Origin: Paraphoma chrysanthemicola
Taxonomy: Eukaryota > Ascomycota > Dothideomycetes > Pleosporales > Phaeosphaeriaceae
Assembly (NCBI GenBank): GCA_020744225.1
Contig: JAGMWG010000009.1
Span: 1,550,001 to 1,614,000 of the forward strand
DNA: 64,000 bases
Reading direction: 5' to 3'
Below, one piece after another: positions 1 through 10,369 of the stretch (its first letter is position 1; every line of letters begins with the position of its first letter). The notes beneath the pieces are model-generated. The model saw nothing but the letters and a program-made list of their open reading frames with translations, was not told where the DNA came from and did no database searches. Made by a program: the position numbers and the translations under genes.

Positions 1-119
1 TGCTCCATCGAAGCTTCGAGATGCTCTCCTCCCATGTATATAAACCCTTCATTTCTCATTCATTAGAATCAGCGCAGTTGCTCATTCCTTAGCTGGACGC
101 CCTCTCGCTTGCTCCGCCC

Positions 120-889
120 ACATTAACATTCCAGGCTGGGACGATGAAAAGGCGGATGTCAAGAAGCTGGTTCAATTCTACTTAAGCAAAGAGAGCGCAG
201 GGCAGTGGCTACTTGTCTTCGACAATGCGAACGAGGCTATTATAGAATTCGCCGGGTCATCTAAGGCGGTCAGCCTAATCGAGTGTCTACCGAGCTCTGA
301 GCAGGGGGCTATCATCTTCACAACAACGGACAGGAAGACGGCCGCTAAACTGGCATCACAAAACATTGTGAAGCTGCCAGAGATGGAACAGGACACGGCT
401 CAAAGGATGCTCGAAACATGTTTAGTCTACCCGGCGAACGAGCAAGAGAAGGCGGATCCCTTGCTCAAAGAGCTGGCGTACCTCCCTCTACCTATTTTGC
501 AAGCAGCAGCCTACGTCAATGTCCACAAGATCACGCTTCGAGAATACCTATCACTACTAACTGAGAATAAGGGGGAGTTGGCTGAACCTAGTAGTAATGA
601 ACATGAGAATGTGATAGCGGCGACTTGGCTTCTTTCGTTCGAACAGATTCGTCGCCACGATACCTTGGCAGCTGACTATCTACTGTTCATGGGGTGTGTA
701 GACCGAAACGACATTCCGCTCGCTCTTCTACCAGCGGCCTTGCCGCGTGAACAGGGAACACATGCGGTGGGAACTCTCGATGCCTACTCGTTCGTCACCA
801 AACGAACGGCTGGATCAGCGCTCGACTGCATCGACTGGTGCATGTCTCAACACGCAACTGGCTGAAAAAAAGGGACTGCTAAGCCAAGG
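120..889 (+). pseudogene. NB-ARC/NLR-like receptor fragment (truncated)
   Basis: Reads as the second half of a fungal NB-ARC (STAND NTPase) domain. A Walker-B-like segment (WLLVFDNAN) lies near 208-234, followed by a hydrophobic strand ending FTTTDRKTA (about 316-345), a PLPILQAAAYV helix near 485-517 and the winged-helix-like part to about 830. The frame then shifts: 'LHRLVHVSTRNWLKK', the usual entry to the TPR region in such proteins, is in another frame just before 889. The P-loop, the N-terminal effector domain and the TPR repeats are missing, so this is a remnant. Fungal NB-ARC/TPR proteins are STAND regulators of self/non-self recognition; this copy cannot make a working one. It stops about 60 bp before a Fot1-like terminus at about 948. 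A TPR fragment of the same gene class lies at 14285-14935. Confidence 0.72.
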
Positions 890-959
890 GACTCAAGTAG
901 CCATCATACATGGCTATTTGAATATTCAAATAACGTCTTATATGCATAACGTGTTTTAT

Positions 960-1022
960 AAGCGAGTCGTCAATACAAGCGAGTCGTCAATACAAGCGAG
1001 TCGTCAATACAAGCGAGTCGTC
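960..1022. repeat. 17-bp subterminal tandem repeat of the Fot1-like element
   Basis: Three to four head-to-tail copies of a 17-bp unit (AAGCGAGTCGTCAATAC) just inside the left end. Related elements at 45677 and 47642 carry two copies of the AAGCGAGTC motif spaced about 17 bp, so this copy has expanded it. In pogo/Fot1 elements such subterminal repeats are likely transposase binding sites (inference). Confidence 0.85.
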
Positions 1023-1062
1023 AGCCCCACCAACTTCGATACCTCTTCCATCTCGACGTGCA

Positions 1063-2104
1063 ATGGCTCCACGCCACGCTTCTCAAGTGCCTTCAAATGA
1101 AGCTGATATTCAGCTTGCTATTGATTCTATCAAATCCCAGCAGATCAGGTCTGAAAGCCGCGGTGCTATAGTCTATAATGTCCCTCGTATGACAATGCGC
1201 GACCGACGCGCTGGCAAGCCTGCACGACGCGATTGCCAACCCAACTCAAAGAAGCTTACCTAGCTAGAAGAGGAGATGATTGTTAGACATATACTCGACC
1301 TTGATCAACGTGGATTCGCGCCCACGTACGCAGCTGTACGTGATATGGCTGATAAGCTGCTAGCTGCGCGCTCTGCTGGTCACGTTGGCGTCCACTGGGC
1401 GCGCAACTTCGTCAGGCGTACAGACAGTCTTACGACGCGTTTTAATCGAGCGTACGATAGGCAGAGAGCTCTGTGTGAGGATCCTATCCTTATACAACGC
1501 TGGTTTGAGCTCGTAGAGGAGACAAAGGCCAAGTGGGGTATCTGCGATGAGGACGTCTATAACTTTGACGAGGCTGGCTTCATGATGGGCAAGATATCGA
1601 CTCAGCTTGTCGTGACAGGGTCAGAGAGGAGAGGCAGGCCAAAGGCTGTTCAGCCTGGCAATCGCGAGTGGGTGACCGTGATCGCTGCGATCAACGATGC
1701 TGGCTGGGCTATCCCACCCTTCCTTATCTTTGCTGGCCAGTATCACCTGTCTGCCTGGTACGAGGAGGATATCCCACGCGACTGGGCGATCGCAATTAGC
1801 GACAATGGCTGGACAACCAACGAGATAGGAGTTGAGTGGCTGAAGCATTTCATCAAGCATACAGACGGCAAGGTGGTTGGGGCGCGTAGGCTACTCATCC
1901 TTGATGGCCATGAGAGCCACCACTCTCTTGAATTTCAAGAGCTTTGCAAGGAGCACCAATATCTATACGCTCTGCATGCCGCCTCACTCATCCCACCTGC
2001 TGCAGCCGCTTGACGTTGGCTGCTTCTCGCCGTTAAAGCGCGCGTACCGTGTCCGTGCTCGTGATGCGCATAGCGCCGTGATGCGCCACCCCATCACTTT
2101 TTGA
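1063..2104 (+). pseudogene. Fot1-like DDE transposase (stop at 1261, frameshift near 1970, 3' end lost)
   Basis: Encoded by the element at 948. Starting at the ATG at 1063, the HTH_psq/HTH_Tnp_Tc5 region runs to the TAG at 1261-1263, and the same frame resumes as 'LEEEMIVRHILDLD' and stays open to 2013. The catalytic triad blocks are recognisable. The third one needs a one-base frame change, after which the protein continues through 'CFSPLKRAYR' and is cut off. The usual coiled C-terminal tail is absent. Fot1 transposases are normally about 540 residues; roughly 345 are visible here. It cannot be functional as it stands. Confidence 0.8.
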
Positions 2105-3466
2105 GCCTGCCCAAAACGAGGCTATTGAGCCACATGTAAAAGCTGTTACAACTAGTTTTTCTAGAGGAGTAATCAACAGACCTATTCAACGAACTCTCCC
2201 ACCAAAGTCTATGTGAACGAACTATTTTGCGGCCACGCGTGTTGTGGATGGGTGGAGGCTTGCAGGGCGGCTCATGAGCAACACTACTGCTACGCACACC
2301 TGCAGTACCACGATTCTGCTTCTTTCTTGGTGCTGCAGGCTGTGAGGCCTTTCGCTTGCCTTTTCGGGACGATTGTAGAGCTTTCTGAGCGTCGCGCTCT
2401 TCCTTTTGGCGCGCTCTCTCTGCTTTGCGTGCATCGATTGCCTGGCGCTCTGCAGCCTTCCTCTTATCCCGCTCCTTCTTCTCTCTCTCTCGACGCACAG
2501 CTTTTTGCTCATCCTCGTTTGCTTTAAGAAACTTCTGTGTCTTCTTCAGCTCACGTTCAGTAGCTTTTGCAGCTTCTTGTTCTGCCTCATAAGCTTCATA
2601 TGCATCCTGCCGTGCATCTGCCTCCTTCTTAGATGAAGGACTCCACCACTTCGCTCCACCATGCCAATCAAGATTGTGCGCGTACAAAGGCAAGACTCGC
2701 TGCTTGCCTTGCATCCTCTTTCTCTCCGATAGAGCCTCCTTGCAGCCATCTAGCTGGTGTTGAAGCAGCTGGTTCTGCACTGAAAGGTGGTGGATGTACT
2801 GTTCTAGTGAGCCCATCGCTTCACTGTTACTATCCACCACAACCGAGCGAAGGAGTGACTTTGCCTTGAGCCATGGTGGCAGAACTGACTCAGTTGACAG
2901 CGTAGTTTGATATGGAGGTGTAGTGAGCTTCTCAGGTGTTGCTGGCTTAAATCTGTGAAGGATTCTGTCGGCATCCTGTGGGAACAAACCAGCAGCTTCA
3001 AAGGCCTTCAACACCAGCTTTTCAGTAAAGGTCTTGACCCAGGCATCCCAGAATAGCAGGAAAAAGTCAGCCTTCTTCACCGGCACCCATCCCTGCGTCT
3101 TCTGAGTCCTTGCGTCAAGCCCTTTGGTATAGTTTTGAGCCAGAGGCTTGAAGCAAACAACGTCCAATGGTTGGAGAGTATGAGTAGCGTGAGGAGGGAC
3201 GATGAGCAATAGAATCTTGTTGTTGTCACAGTAGGTGACGAAATCCTTCGTTACATGGCTGCCATGGCCGTCAATTATTAACAGCCGCCATCTCCTTCGA
3301 GCCTTGGGCTTGGAGTATCGGTCAAAGACCTGTTCAAGCCACGTTAAACCGAGGTCGTTGTTGGTCCATCCATTGGGAGATGTAGTAAAGTGAACAGAGT
3401 GATGTCTGCTGTCTATTTCACTGATCCAGCTCTGCTGTACCGCTCTCCTAGCCAGGCTTGTTAACG
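2105..3466 (-). pseudogene. Tigger/pogo-type transposase, C-terminal half
   Basis: On the minus strand the frame runs from about 3466 down to 2094. It reads 'NGWTNNDLGLTWLEQVF', the second catalytic block 'LLIIDGHGSHVTKDF' (about 3235-3280), and the third, 'PPHATHTLQPLDVVCF' (about 3150-3200). A long Lys/Glu/Arg/Ala coiled-coil tail follows, rich in KERDKRKAAERQ-type segments (about 2300-2650). The DNA-binding half and the first catalytic Asp are missing: the sequence is cut at about 3466, next to the hAT target duplication. A related, RIP-damaged copy lies at 44740-48544. The junction with the Fot1 remnant near 2104 is a clean tail-to-tail boundary. Confidence 0.8.
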
Positions 3467-3477
3467 ATACTTCAATT

Positions 3478-5975
3478 ATTGTTAAGTATTGTTATCGTTA
3501 TCGTTATCGTTTGTTAACGATAACAATATAGAATTTTAACAATCAATAATATTATCAATATCTTAACAATATCGATAAGTGGAAAATAGTTACACCGTGT
3601 CCGCGCGCAGGAACAAGACGTGTAAATATTTCTTCAACGCAACACCGTTCTATCTAACCTACAACTTCCTACTAGCAATGTCCGACAACGCTTCCGATGC
3701 ATCATCAGAGTTTTCTGAGCTTGATTCCGCCCTCTTTTCGAACGATTCCAACGATTTCAACGATCCTTTAACCTCAAATTCTATCGTAAAGCGCCGCAAA
3801 CTCCGAGCTACGAACACATGGGAATATGGCAGGGGACCGATAGGTGATGAGGATACTAGGGACTCTAGCAATAGGAGAATCTTCTATTGCAAGTATCCAG
3901 GTTGCACGTTTACTGGCGTTGTCACAACCAATGTCCGGCTACATCTCAAGACTAAGCATAAAATCAACATGGAAGTAGAGGATCCTTTGGTAGTACAGGC
4001 AGCGAAGAAGAAGTGGGAGAGCTACGTCAAGAAAGCCGAGGACAACAAGGAAGAGATGCGCCATACAGCGGAAGAGAAGGTACTTGATAAGGCTATTCAA
4101 TTGTCTTCTGTACAGAAAGCGCTGGCCGAACTTATTGTGGTGCGGAACCTGCCATATAATGCGGTTACGTGGCCGGAGCTCCACGGTCTCCTTCAGGCTG
4201 TCAATTATAGGGCTGTCAACGTTCTTCCCTCAGCGCCAGCAAGCCTCAAGAAGATCGTCAAGCAGCAGCATACATTGAGTAAGGAAGCTCTGAAGGAAAA
4301 GCTACATGGAGCAGTATCTTCTATACACCTTTCTCTCGACTGCTGGTCGGCACCAAATCGGAAGACATTCCTGGCAATTGTAGCCCATTTTGTCGATGAT
4401 ACATTCACATCCAAGAGAGCGCTGCTAGGCCTTAAATATCTACCTGGAAAACACGGAGCCGACGAGCAGATTAAACCTCTATGGGACTGCCTTCAAGAGT
4501 ATTCAATTCTTGATAAAATTGGCTACATTATCGGTGACAATCACGGTTCAAATGACAAAGTTATTCGACTTCTAGCCAAACACTTGGATAACGCAGGGAT
4601 CCCGATAAAATATGATGTCAATGAGCATCGAATTCGTTGCCACGGCCATATAATTCATCTAGCCGTACAAGCCTTCTTCTTCTGCGAAAGTAACGACGCC
4701 GTCGAATCAGCCTACGAGAGAGCAAGAAACCAGCTTGAGTTGTCGGGGGAATTCAGCGATCAAGAACTTGAGGAAACTCTTAGCTCTCTCTTCAAAAAAG
4801 CTAGAGGGAAATATATATCCTCCGTGGGCTTGGTGCACCAGGCAAGCTACACAACCTCGTCGTTTCTATTCGATCTTCCAACGAACGATATAACGCCTTC
4901 GTTGCCCGTGCTGGTAAGATGATACCGATGGATAATGATACGAGGTGGAATTCATGGCTCCTGATGTGCGAGACTGCTATTGAACCAGCAGTAATGCAGG
5001 CACTGAAGGATTACCAGTTCACGCACTATGCCGAGTTTGTCGATGAGGATCTTCTTACGCCAGAGGACTGGGATCTACTAAAGAATATCGTCGACTTCTT
5101 ACAGCCCTTCAAGCGTGTTACAAAGGAAACTGAAGGTGCTAATGCAACACTCGACCGTACACTGTATACAATGGATTTCTTTGTAAAACACTATAAGAAG
5201 TCTTCGGCCAAGTATGCTGGAAGCAAGCAGCTGCTTAATTGTATCACTACGTCCTGGTACGTCTTTGATAAATATTACGCTAAGACCGACGAAGTAGCTG
5301 CATACGGAGCTGCATTACTACTAGCTCCGCATCGTCGCAAAGCCTACCTAGATCGCAATTGGCAGGCAGACTGGGTCGATAATACGGTGGCAAAGGCTCA
5401 AGCAATGTGGCTATCTTTCTACAAGGATCAATTTGGTGCTGAGGCTACATATCGTCACCAAGCCGAAGGAATGGAACCTGATGAGTTTGATAAGTGGGAT
5501 CAAGAGCAGCTCATATTGACGTCTACGAAAGATGAGTTTGAGCGCTTTATCTCAGGGGATCCCACTACTCTTGGGCCTCATTCTACCCTCGATTGGTGGC
5601 TACTGGAGATCAACCGAAACAGCTTTCCCTGTCTTTCACGTATGGCCATCGATATACTTTCTATCCCACCAATGTCGGCTGAGCCAGAGAGGATCTTTTC
5701 TGGCGCTAGAAGGACTATTTCCTGGGACCGCTTCAGGCTTAGCCCGTATACTATTGAGAGAGGAGAATGTTTGAAGAGCTGGATCAAAGCTGGGCTTGTT
5801 TCTACATGCAATCTGGTTGAGCTAGAAGGCGGTCTACAAAGCGACGGGAAGGTTGAACTGCCTCGGGTGTAGTATAGCCAAGTTCTCTCTAGTCTACGAA
5901 ATCACGTGAGGAATATTGATAATATAACAATGCATAACAATACTCGAGTTCCTTAACGATACAATAACAATACAG
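3478..5975 (+). mobile_element. hAT transposon (copy 1) with 8-bp target duplication
   Basis: The 2498-bp element is bracketed by CTTCAATT at 3470-3477 and again at 5976-5983, the 8-bp duplication expected for hAT. Ends are AT-rich with GTATTGTTATCG-like motifs in inverted orientation (left 3486-3510, right about 5948-5973) plus a GTTATC hexamer run. The terminal repeats do not align from the very first base, so the exact ends may be off by a few bases. It carries one transposase gene and is not RIP-mutated. It inserted next to, or into, the pogo remnant at 2105-3466. Confidence 0.8.
3678..5872 (+). pseudogene. hAT transposase, one frameshift near 4815
   Basis: The first ATG is at 3678. A BED-type zinc finger (YCKYPGC...HLKTKHKI, about 3885-3970) precedes the RNase-H-like core: 'SLDCW' near 4335, 'GDNHGSND' near 4535, 'CHGHIIHLAVQ' near 4637. 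After a frame change come 'DNDTRWNSW' (about 4927-4953) and the C-terminal dimerisation block 'LSIPPMSAEPERIFSGARR' (about 5656-5712). The frame change lies in the (AT)n run at 4810-4818. A two-base slippage there explains it, because in the other frame the canonical 'GKLHNLV' motif appears at once (about 4841). Otherwise the gene is uninterrupted, so this is a recently inactivated copy or possibly a sequencing error. Confidence 0.88.
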
Positions 5976-5994
5976 CTTCAATTATCGATTCATT

Positions 5995-6054
5995 GATTGT
6001 GAACATCTGAGCCTCAGATTAGAAACGAGTTAGCGACCTAACATGTTCACAATC
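5995..6054. repeat. 60-bp inverted repeat (12-bp perfect arms)
   Basis: GATTGTGAACAT at 5995-6006 is exactly inverted at 6043-6054 (ATGTTCACAATC), with a 36-bp spacer. It sits just outside the hAT target duplication. It may be a tiny MITE or the end of another repeat; nothing identifies its family. Confidence 0.6.
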
Positions 6055-6205
6055 TACTGCTTCTAAATTAGTGCGCATAAAGCTTAGAGCCTGTGCAGTA
6101 TTTTAAAATCTATTTCCAATCGATTCGGTGCAAGCGCTGTAGGCCTTATTCCAAATAACTTCCTTGCGCTTGTTGGTGATAGTTAAGGATAACCCGCCTG
6201 TTCTT

Positions 6206-6686
6206 CAGACTTGTCAACAATCAATCTCGTCAATCTGGGGCCTCCGGATTGGCTTGGCACGCTGAAATTGTAGTAGCAGATTGGCTTGATGGATTGATGG
6301 GCGTTTTTTGGGTAGCTAGATTGGCTTGAATTGAACGGGCTTGACTAGCTCGCTTGGCTCACAAATGACGGAATTAGCCTGGCTGATGTAGAGCACGTGA
6401 TTTAATCACGTGACACTATTATGTAACATTATCACATGATGTTATCACGTGCTTCATCACGGGACTTATCCCTTGCCCCTTGCCCCTTGCCCCTCTTCTT
6501 AGGTTCTAGCCCCTCTTTTTGCCCTACCTTAACTCTTATCAATCTCGTCAATCTACACAATCAATCTAGCTATCCTAGATTGGATTGACTAGTAAATTTC
6601 GCAGGGCTAGATTGGCTTGATTGACGCGTTGATTGAGGCAGCTTGATTGATGAGATTGCAATTCAGATTGATTGTTGACAAGTCTG
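6206..6686. mobile_element. 481-bp MITE with 22-bp perfect terminal inverted repeats
   Basis: The element starts CAGACTTGTCAACAATCAAT (6206) and ends with its exact complement (to 6686), 22 bp perfect. It is non-coding and full of 'ATTGGCTTGA' and 'AATCTCGTCAATC' motifs, with a CACGTGATTTAATCACGTG palindrome at about 6393-6411. The CAG start suits a hAT-type non-autonomous element, but no clear 8-bp duplication is visible on the flanks. Confidence 0.8.
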
Positions 6687-6842
6687 CCAGAAACCCATCT
6701 CGGTCAGCACTGTACTGTAACAGCTGATAGAACGCACTGTCTTCTCTCGGGCATCCAGTACAGATTTGGAGATGATGATTTCAGAGGGGCACTTCATACA
6801 GGGTCTTTAGCGTCTCGAGAGGACTAGACACGGCGAGCATAT

Positions 6843-7030
6843 CCTTGGGTGTAAGCCCAGGGTACCTTGTATGGTCACGTGGATAATCCACCGGCCAATC
6901 AGCCCACTACTCTATGTATTTAAACCTACATCACAGACCTCTCGGTTATCAGATCAATACACTACGTCTCCTGTACACAACTGCTTACATTGGAGTTATA
7001 GCAGTGCTCACTACAAGGCCTGGTAATTAG
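6843..7030. repeat. LTR-like dispersed repeat, copy 1
   Basis: TGTAAGCCCAGG, a CACGTGGATA motif, CCAATCAG (CCAAT box), a TATTTAAA TATA-like box near 6917 and CTGCTTACA near 6980 appear in the same order as at 20012-20165. Order, spacing and promoter-like composition suggest the 5' half of a solo LTR. No internal retrotransposon sequence is seen beside it. Confidence 0.55.
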
Positions 7031-8124
7031 GTGAGCAAGTATCTTGTACATTGGTACAGCGAGTCTGTCTGCGCAGCTTTTTTAAATGATTTCCCCACAC
7101 GAACAAGGACTCATACACAGTCTCCACTATGTATAATCTGCGTGATAGGGCCCAGACACATTGGTATACAGCACGATTCTGTTCCAACCTAACTCTCAGC
7201 GATTACTTATAATACTACTACTATTTCAACGTAGCGCGGATTCCGCCCCCTGCCTTTCGCTTTAGCCCGATTTCCACACTCCCCTGTTCCTTAGCGCCTA
7301 ACCGATGTGACAAGAATGTTCGGGCCAGTACCTAAGCCTTCTAACGCACGCATGCTCCCAGGATTATCAACCTGCATTATATCCCTACTCAGCTTCGGTC
7401 GCCACATACACACAACGACATCCTGTTCTTTCTTTTCGACCACCGCGAAGGATTGCTCTTGGATGTGACTTCTACCACAGCTTATTGGTCCGTTCAACGC
7501 CGTGCAGTAGAGATTGTATTGTTCAAGTTCATGAGACAATAAGACTTGTCTCTCCGTCACTTTCGTGGCCACAAATTTCGAGTTCTACCCTCTTTCTCGT
7601 TCGTGACCATGGTACAGGAGCCAATCGAGATTTGGTCCAACGACTCATAGGCGAACGAAGCCGAGAGATGATCAATCTGCAGTCATCTTGCGAACAGCAA
7701 AAGCACGATTGCTGCAACGACGAATCCTACCCTGTCACCGCACAAACGTTTGCACTCCTTCGTTTCGGCATAAGGCACAGGCTTGTTGTACTCCGGAAAA
7801 GTAATGCGAGAGCATAACAATAGTCGTCGATGTTCAGAGTACAATCGTGCCCCATCAACTTGTCATGACAAGCAGTGATGTAAGTGAGTGCGTAGTTCTG
7901 TAGGGCGAGCAGAGCGTGGGGGTTGGTCGTGGCCGTCCATCTACGGAGCCGACTGATTGACCCACATGCCCTCCCGGCTATTCTTATGTGGTGCCTTGAG
8001 TACTGGCGCTTTGTTCTTGCTGCGCAACGCAGCCTTCTCGCATTCCACCTAATGAGACTCATTGGCCTCTGCACATCAGAGATGCAAAGTGCATGAAAAC
8101 ACAATGATGCCGCATTTGCCTACT
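7031..8124. other. No gene recognised
   Basis: Short overlapping reading frames on both strands lack recognisable motifs and begin only at non-ATG codons. The right part probably holds the 3' untranslated region of the gene at 8125-9486. Confidence 0.5.
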
Positions 8125-9486
8125 TCACCCATCAGCATTCTCTTCCGTCCGCAGCCGCTTGTTGTACCGTTTGACTGGTTCGAGCTCATTGCCATTCGAC
8201 GAGGGCGTGGGCGGCAGGGAGATCGGGGCGAGGGCGGTGGAATCGGATTGAACGGAAGCTCTGGAGGAGCCGACGGCCTTGGTGGTCTTGAACTTCCGCT
8301 TGGGAAACTCAGTGCAGAAAGAGGGGAGTGCATCTTTCAGGGAGCGCAGCCGGCTGTCTAGCGCATACTCTATGTGGTTCCACAGCAGCTCCCGCGCTTC
8401 GAGAATATGCTTCTCATTACGCAAGGTGCAGTCGAAGATGCTCTTCATGTAGTATGTTGCAGTACCAGCAGCGTCCAGCTCGCGCCAGTGTAGCCAGATG
8501 TTGAGCGCCTGGATATCGCAGGTGAAAGAGACGTGCGCGCATTCGAGCGCTGTCGCAGGTCGGCCGTGGGCGATGTTGTAGAACTCGTCGAGGTAGCGGA
8601 CGATCGCAGCGCCATCGCGGGCGCTCTGGTAGTGGGCAATCATATGCGATTCGCCGGTAGCGGGCTTCCATTGGGAACTTAGAAAAGGGAAGACGAGAAC
8701 GGGGTTGAGTGTAAAGTCGGCGAGCGCAGCCTCTTCGTCGGGCGTGAAGGCGGTCTGCAGTGTGGACTCGTAGGCCTGCGAAGTGGACAGATATCCGATG
8801 ATGGTATCGGCCTGAGGCTGCGACAATCGGGGCAGCGTCTTGCCGGGAGGCGGCGGGGGAAGGAAGTTGCGGGACAGGTTGAAGTCGAGTTTGCTGGAGA
8901 TCATAGGCACGGGATGGATTGCGCTCGGGTCATCTTCGCCGGCAAAGAGCAACAACGGCTCGAGGCGACGAATGCCTGTGCTCTCATTATCAAGCGAGGC
9001 GGCAAGGCGATGCTGCACAACGCGGCGTGCATTGGGCGAGCGAGGGCCATCTCTCCTACATGACAGTACTGTGTCGAGGTGACTCTTAAGATCGGCCGGC
9101 AATTCGCGTTGTGTATCGACCTCGATGTGGTAAGCTTGAAGCGTGACGCGCGTGTCCCAGGCGCTCCGCGTTGGTGACCCAGAGCGCGCCGACATGGACA
9201 GCGAGGGCATAGATGATGGAGTGGAGCTACCGGTATCCGAGGCGAGCTCTGGGGGCTGCGAGTGCTGTAAGGATGTGCTGAGAGTATGCTTTTTGAGGTT
9301 TTCGCGCGTGAGGGGCAGCGCACACCCTCGGGCATCGAGGTCGGTGTTGACAGGGAATAGCGACAAACTGCGGGGCGGAGCGGAATGCGCGCGGCGCTTA
9401 GTTGGGCGAAAGACGTCGGAGTCGGCGTTGCAGTCACTCTCGTCAGTCGAAGCAGTGCTGCTTTCAGAGTGCGCGCGCTTTGGCAT
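8125..9486 (-). CDS. DUF7924 fungal protein, intact
   Basis: An uninterrupted 453-residue frame from the ATG at 9484-9486. The Ser-rich, basic N-terminus (about residues 1-110) looks nuclear. From about residue 110 it follows the fungal DUF7924 pattern: 'SAWDTRVTLQAYHIEVD', 'PRSPNARRVVQHRL', 'LEPLLLFAGEDD', 'PFLSSQWKPATGESH' (about residue 275), 'ARDGAAIVRYLDEFYNIAHG', 'CDIQALNIWLHWRE'. DUF7924 proteins are widespread in Pezizomycotina, often multicopy and repeat-associated; no biochemical function is established to my knowledge. The C-terminus is basic and low-complexity (KRYNKRLR). GC content is high and codon use is clean, with no RIP damage. It is isolated from other intact genes. Confidence 0.82.
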   Translation of the reverse strand: MPKRAHSESSTASTDESDCNADSDVFRPTKRRAHSAPPRSLSLFPVNTDLDARGCALPLTRENLKKHTLSTSLQHSQPPELASDTGSSTPSSMPSLSMSARSGSPTRSAWDTRVTLQAYHIEVDTQRELPADLKSHLDTVLSCRRDGPRSPNARRVVQHRLAASLDNESTGIRRLEPLLLFAGEDDPSAIHPVPMISSKLDFNLSRNFLPPPPPGKTLPRLSQPQADTIIGYLSTSQAYESTLQTAFTPDEEAALADFTLNPVLVFPFLSSQWKPATGESHMIAHYQSARDGAAIVRYLDEFYNIAHGRPATALECAHVSFTCDIQALNIWLHWRELDAAGTATYYMKSIFDCTLRNEKHILEARELLWNHIEYALDSRLRSLKDALPSFCTEFPKRKFKTTKAVGSSRASVQSDSTALAPISLPPTPSSNGNELEPVKRYNKRLRTEENADG

Positions 9487-10369
9487 GTTGGCAGCTTGGT
9501 GCTGCGTCGTCGTGTTGTGATGCTTTGAGCCAGACGCTAGCGGCTTCCCGTCGTCCTAGAGACGTCAACGTGTGCCCGTGCAGCCCCATCTACCAATAGC
9601 TACTGTCCGGCGGAAGACCGCGGGGTACTTGACAGGAAAACATTCATATGCACCTGCGTGATCCGTATAACGTAGTAAGCGATGAGAGCGGTTGTAGAGC
9701 ACTGCTGCTGCTGGCGGATTGCTGCACCGCAAGGTGTCAAGCTACCGTAACCGCTGACAATCATCAGGGCCAGCATCGGAGGCTTGGCTGACTCAACTAG
9801 CGACAAAGCGTTCACGGTCAGCATCATGACCACCACGATAATCATCCGCTCAGGGACAGAATATGGCTGCGGACTGTACAGTATGTACACTCACATGCAC
9901 TTGCAGGTTCCGCTTTCCGCACGTCGCTTACCTGTCATCCCATGTTCACCCCTGTCTCGCTTAACACAGCCCTTACCGCAACTACTCTAGCGTATGTCAG
10001 CATATCGCTTCCTCTCTGCGGAGACCCCTAGGCCTGCTACAGTAACTTGGCTGGCGTGATTTGTCCCCCCGTTTTTGAGATTTGTCCCCCGCCGAAGTAC
10101 CGAATTGCCTTACATCCACACAACTTAACACCAGCAAGATTGCAAGTGTCAAGATGGGCGATGAAGACAGTGGTCATGTGACTGATGTTGCATGACTAAT
10201 TAGCGTCAGTACTTAGTCTTAGGTCTCGCCTTGACAATACGATAACTCTTACACCCCCAAAGTTTTGACAGGTTATGAGCCCGGCGCTTTCGCGTATGGC
10301 CTACTGCCAATACGAAACAGGGAGTAGGAGTTCCCTCATGTTGGCTGCATGTTGTATGAACCTCGTGGT
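9487..10369. other. Upstream region, no gene recognised
   Basis: Contains the promoter side of the DUF7924 gene. The rest has no supported coding frame up to the truncated start of the hAT fragment at about 10370. Confidence 0.5.

Larger units (their letters stand above)
948..2104 (+). mobile_element. Fot1/pogo-type DNA transposon, 3' truncated
   Basis: The left terminus resembles the one at 45677: after TA both carry ACGTGTT...ATAAGCGAGTCG, and the GCGAGTC block is then repeated. The transposase reads from 1063 with a psq/CENP-B type DNA-binding region (about 1063-1450). A DDE_1 core follows, with the first Asp in 'YNFDEAGF' (about 1558-1581) and the second in 'LLILDGHES' (about 1891-1917). 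The third block 'PPHSSHLLQPLDVG' lies in another frame at 1979-2020. A TAG stop at 1261-1263 and a frameshift between about 1960 and 1980 break the gene. The element ends abruptly near 2104 against another pogo remnant in the opposite orientation. It is not RIP-mutated. Confidence 0.82.

Noticed and set aside
960..1022. 17-bp direct repeats as a CRISPR array
   Set aside because: Units are contiguous without spacers, the genome is eukaryotic, and the same motif is the subterminal repeat of related Fot1-like elements.
2213..2869. Plus-strand Leu/Cys-rich frames as small secreted proteins
   Set aside because: They are antisense to the Lys/Glu-rich coiled tail of the pogo transposase, which creates Leu/Phe/Cys-rich mirror frames.
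8840..9599. Plus-strand frames opposite the DUF7924 gene
   Set aside because: They overlap the long conserved minus-strand frame, have arbitrary composition and show no motif.
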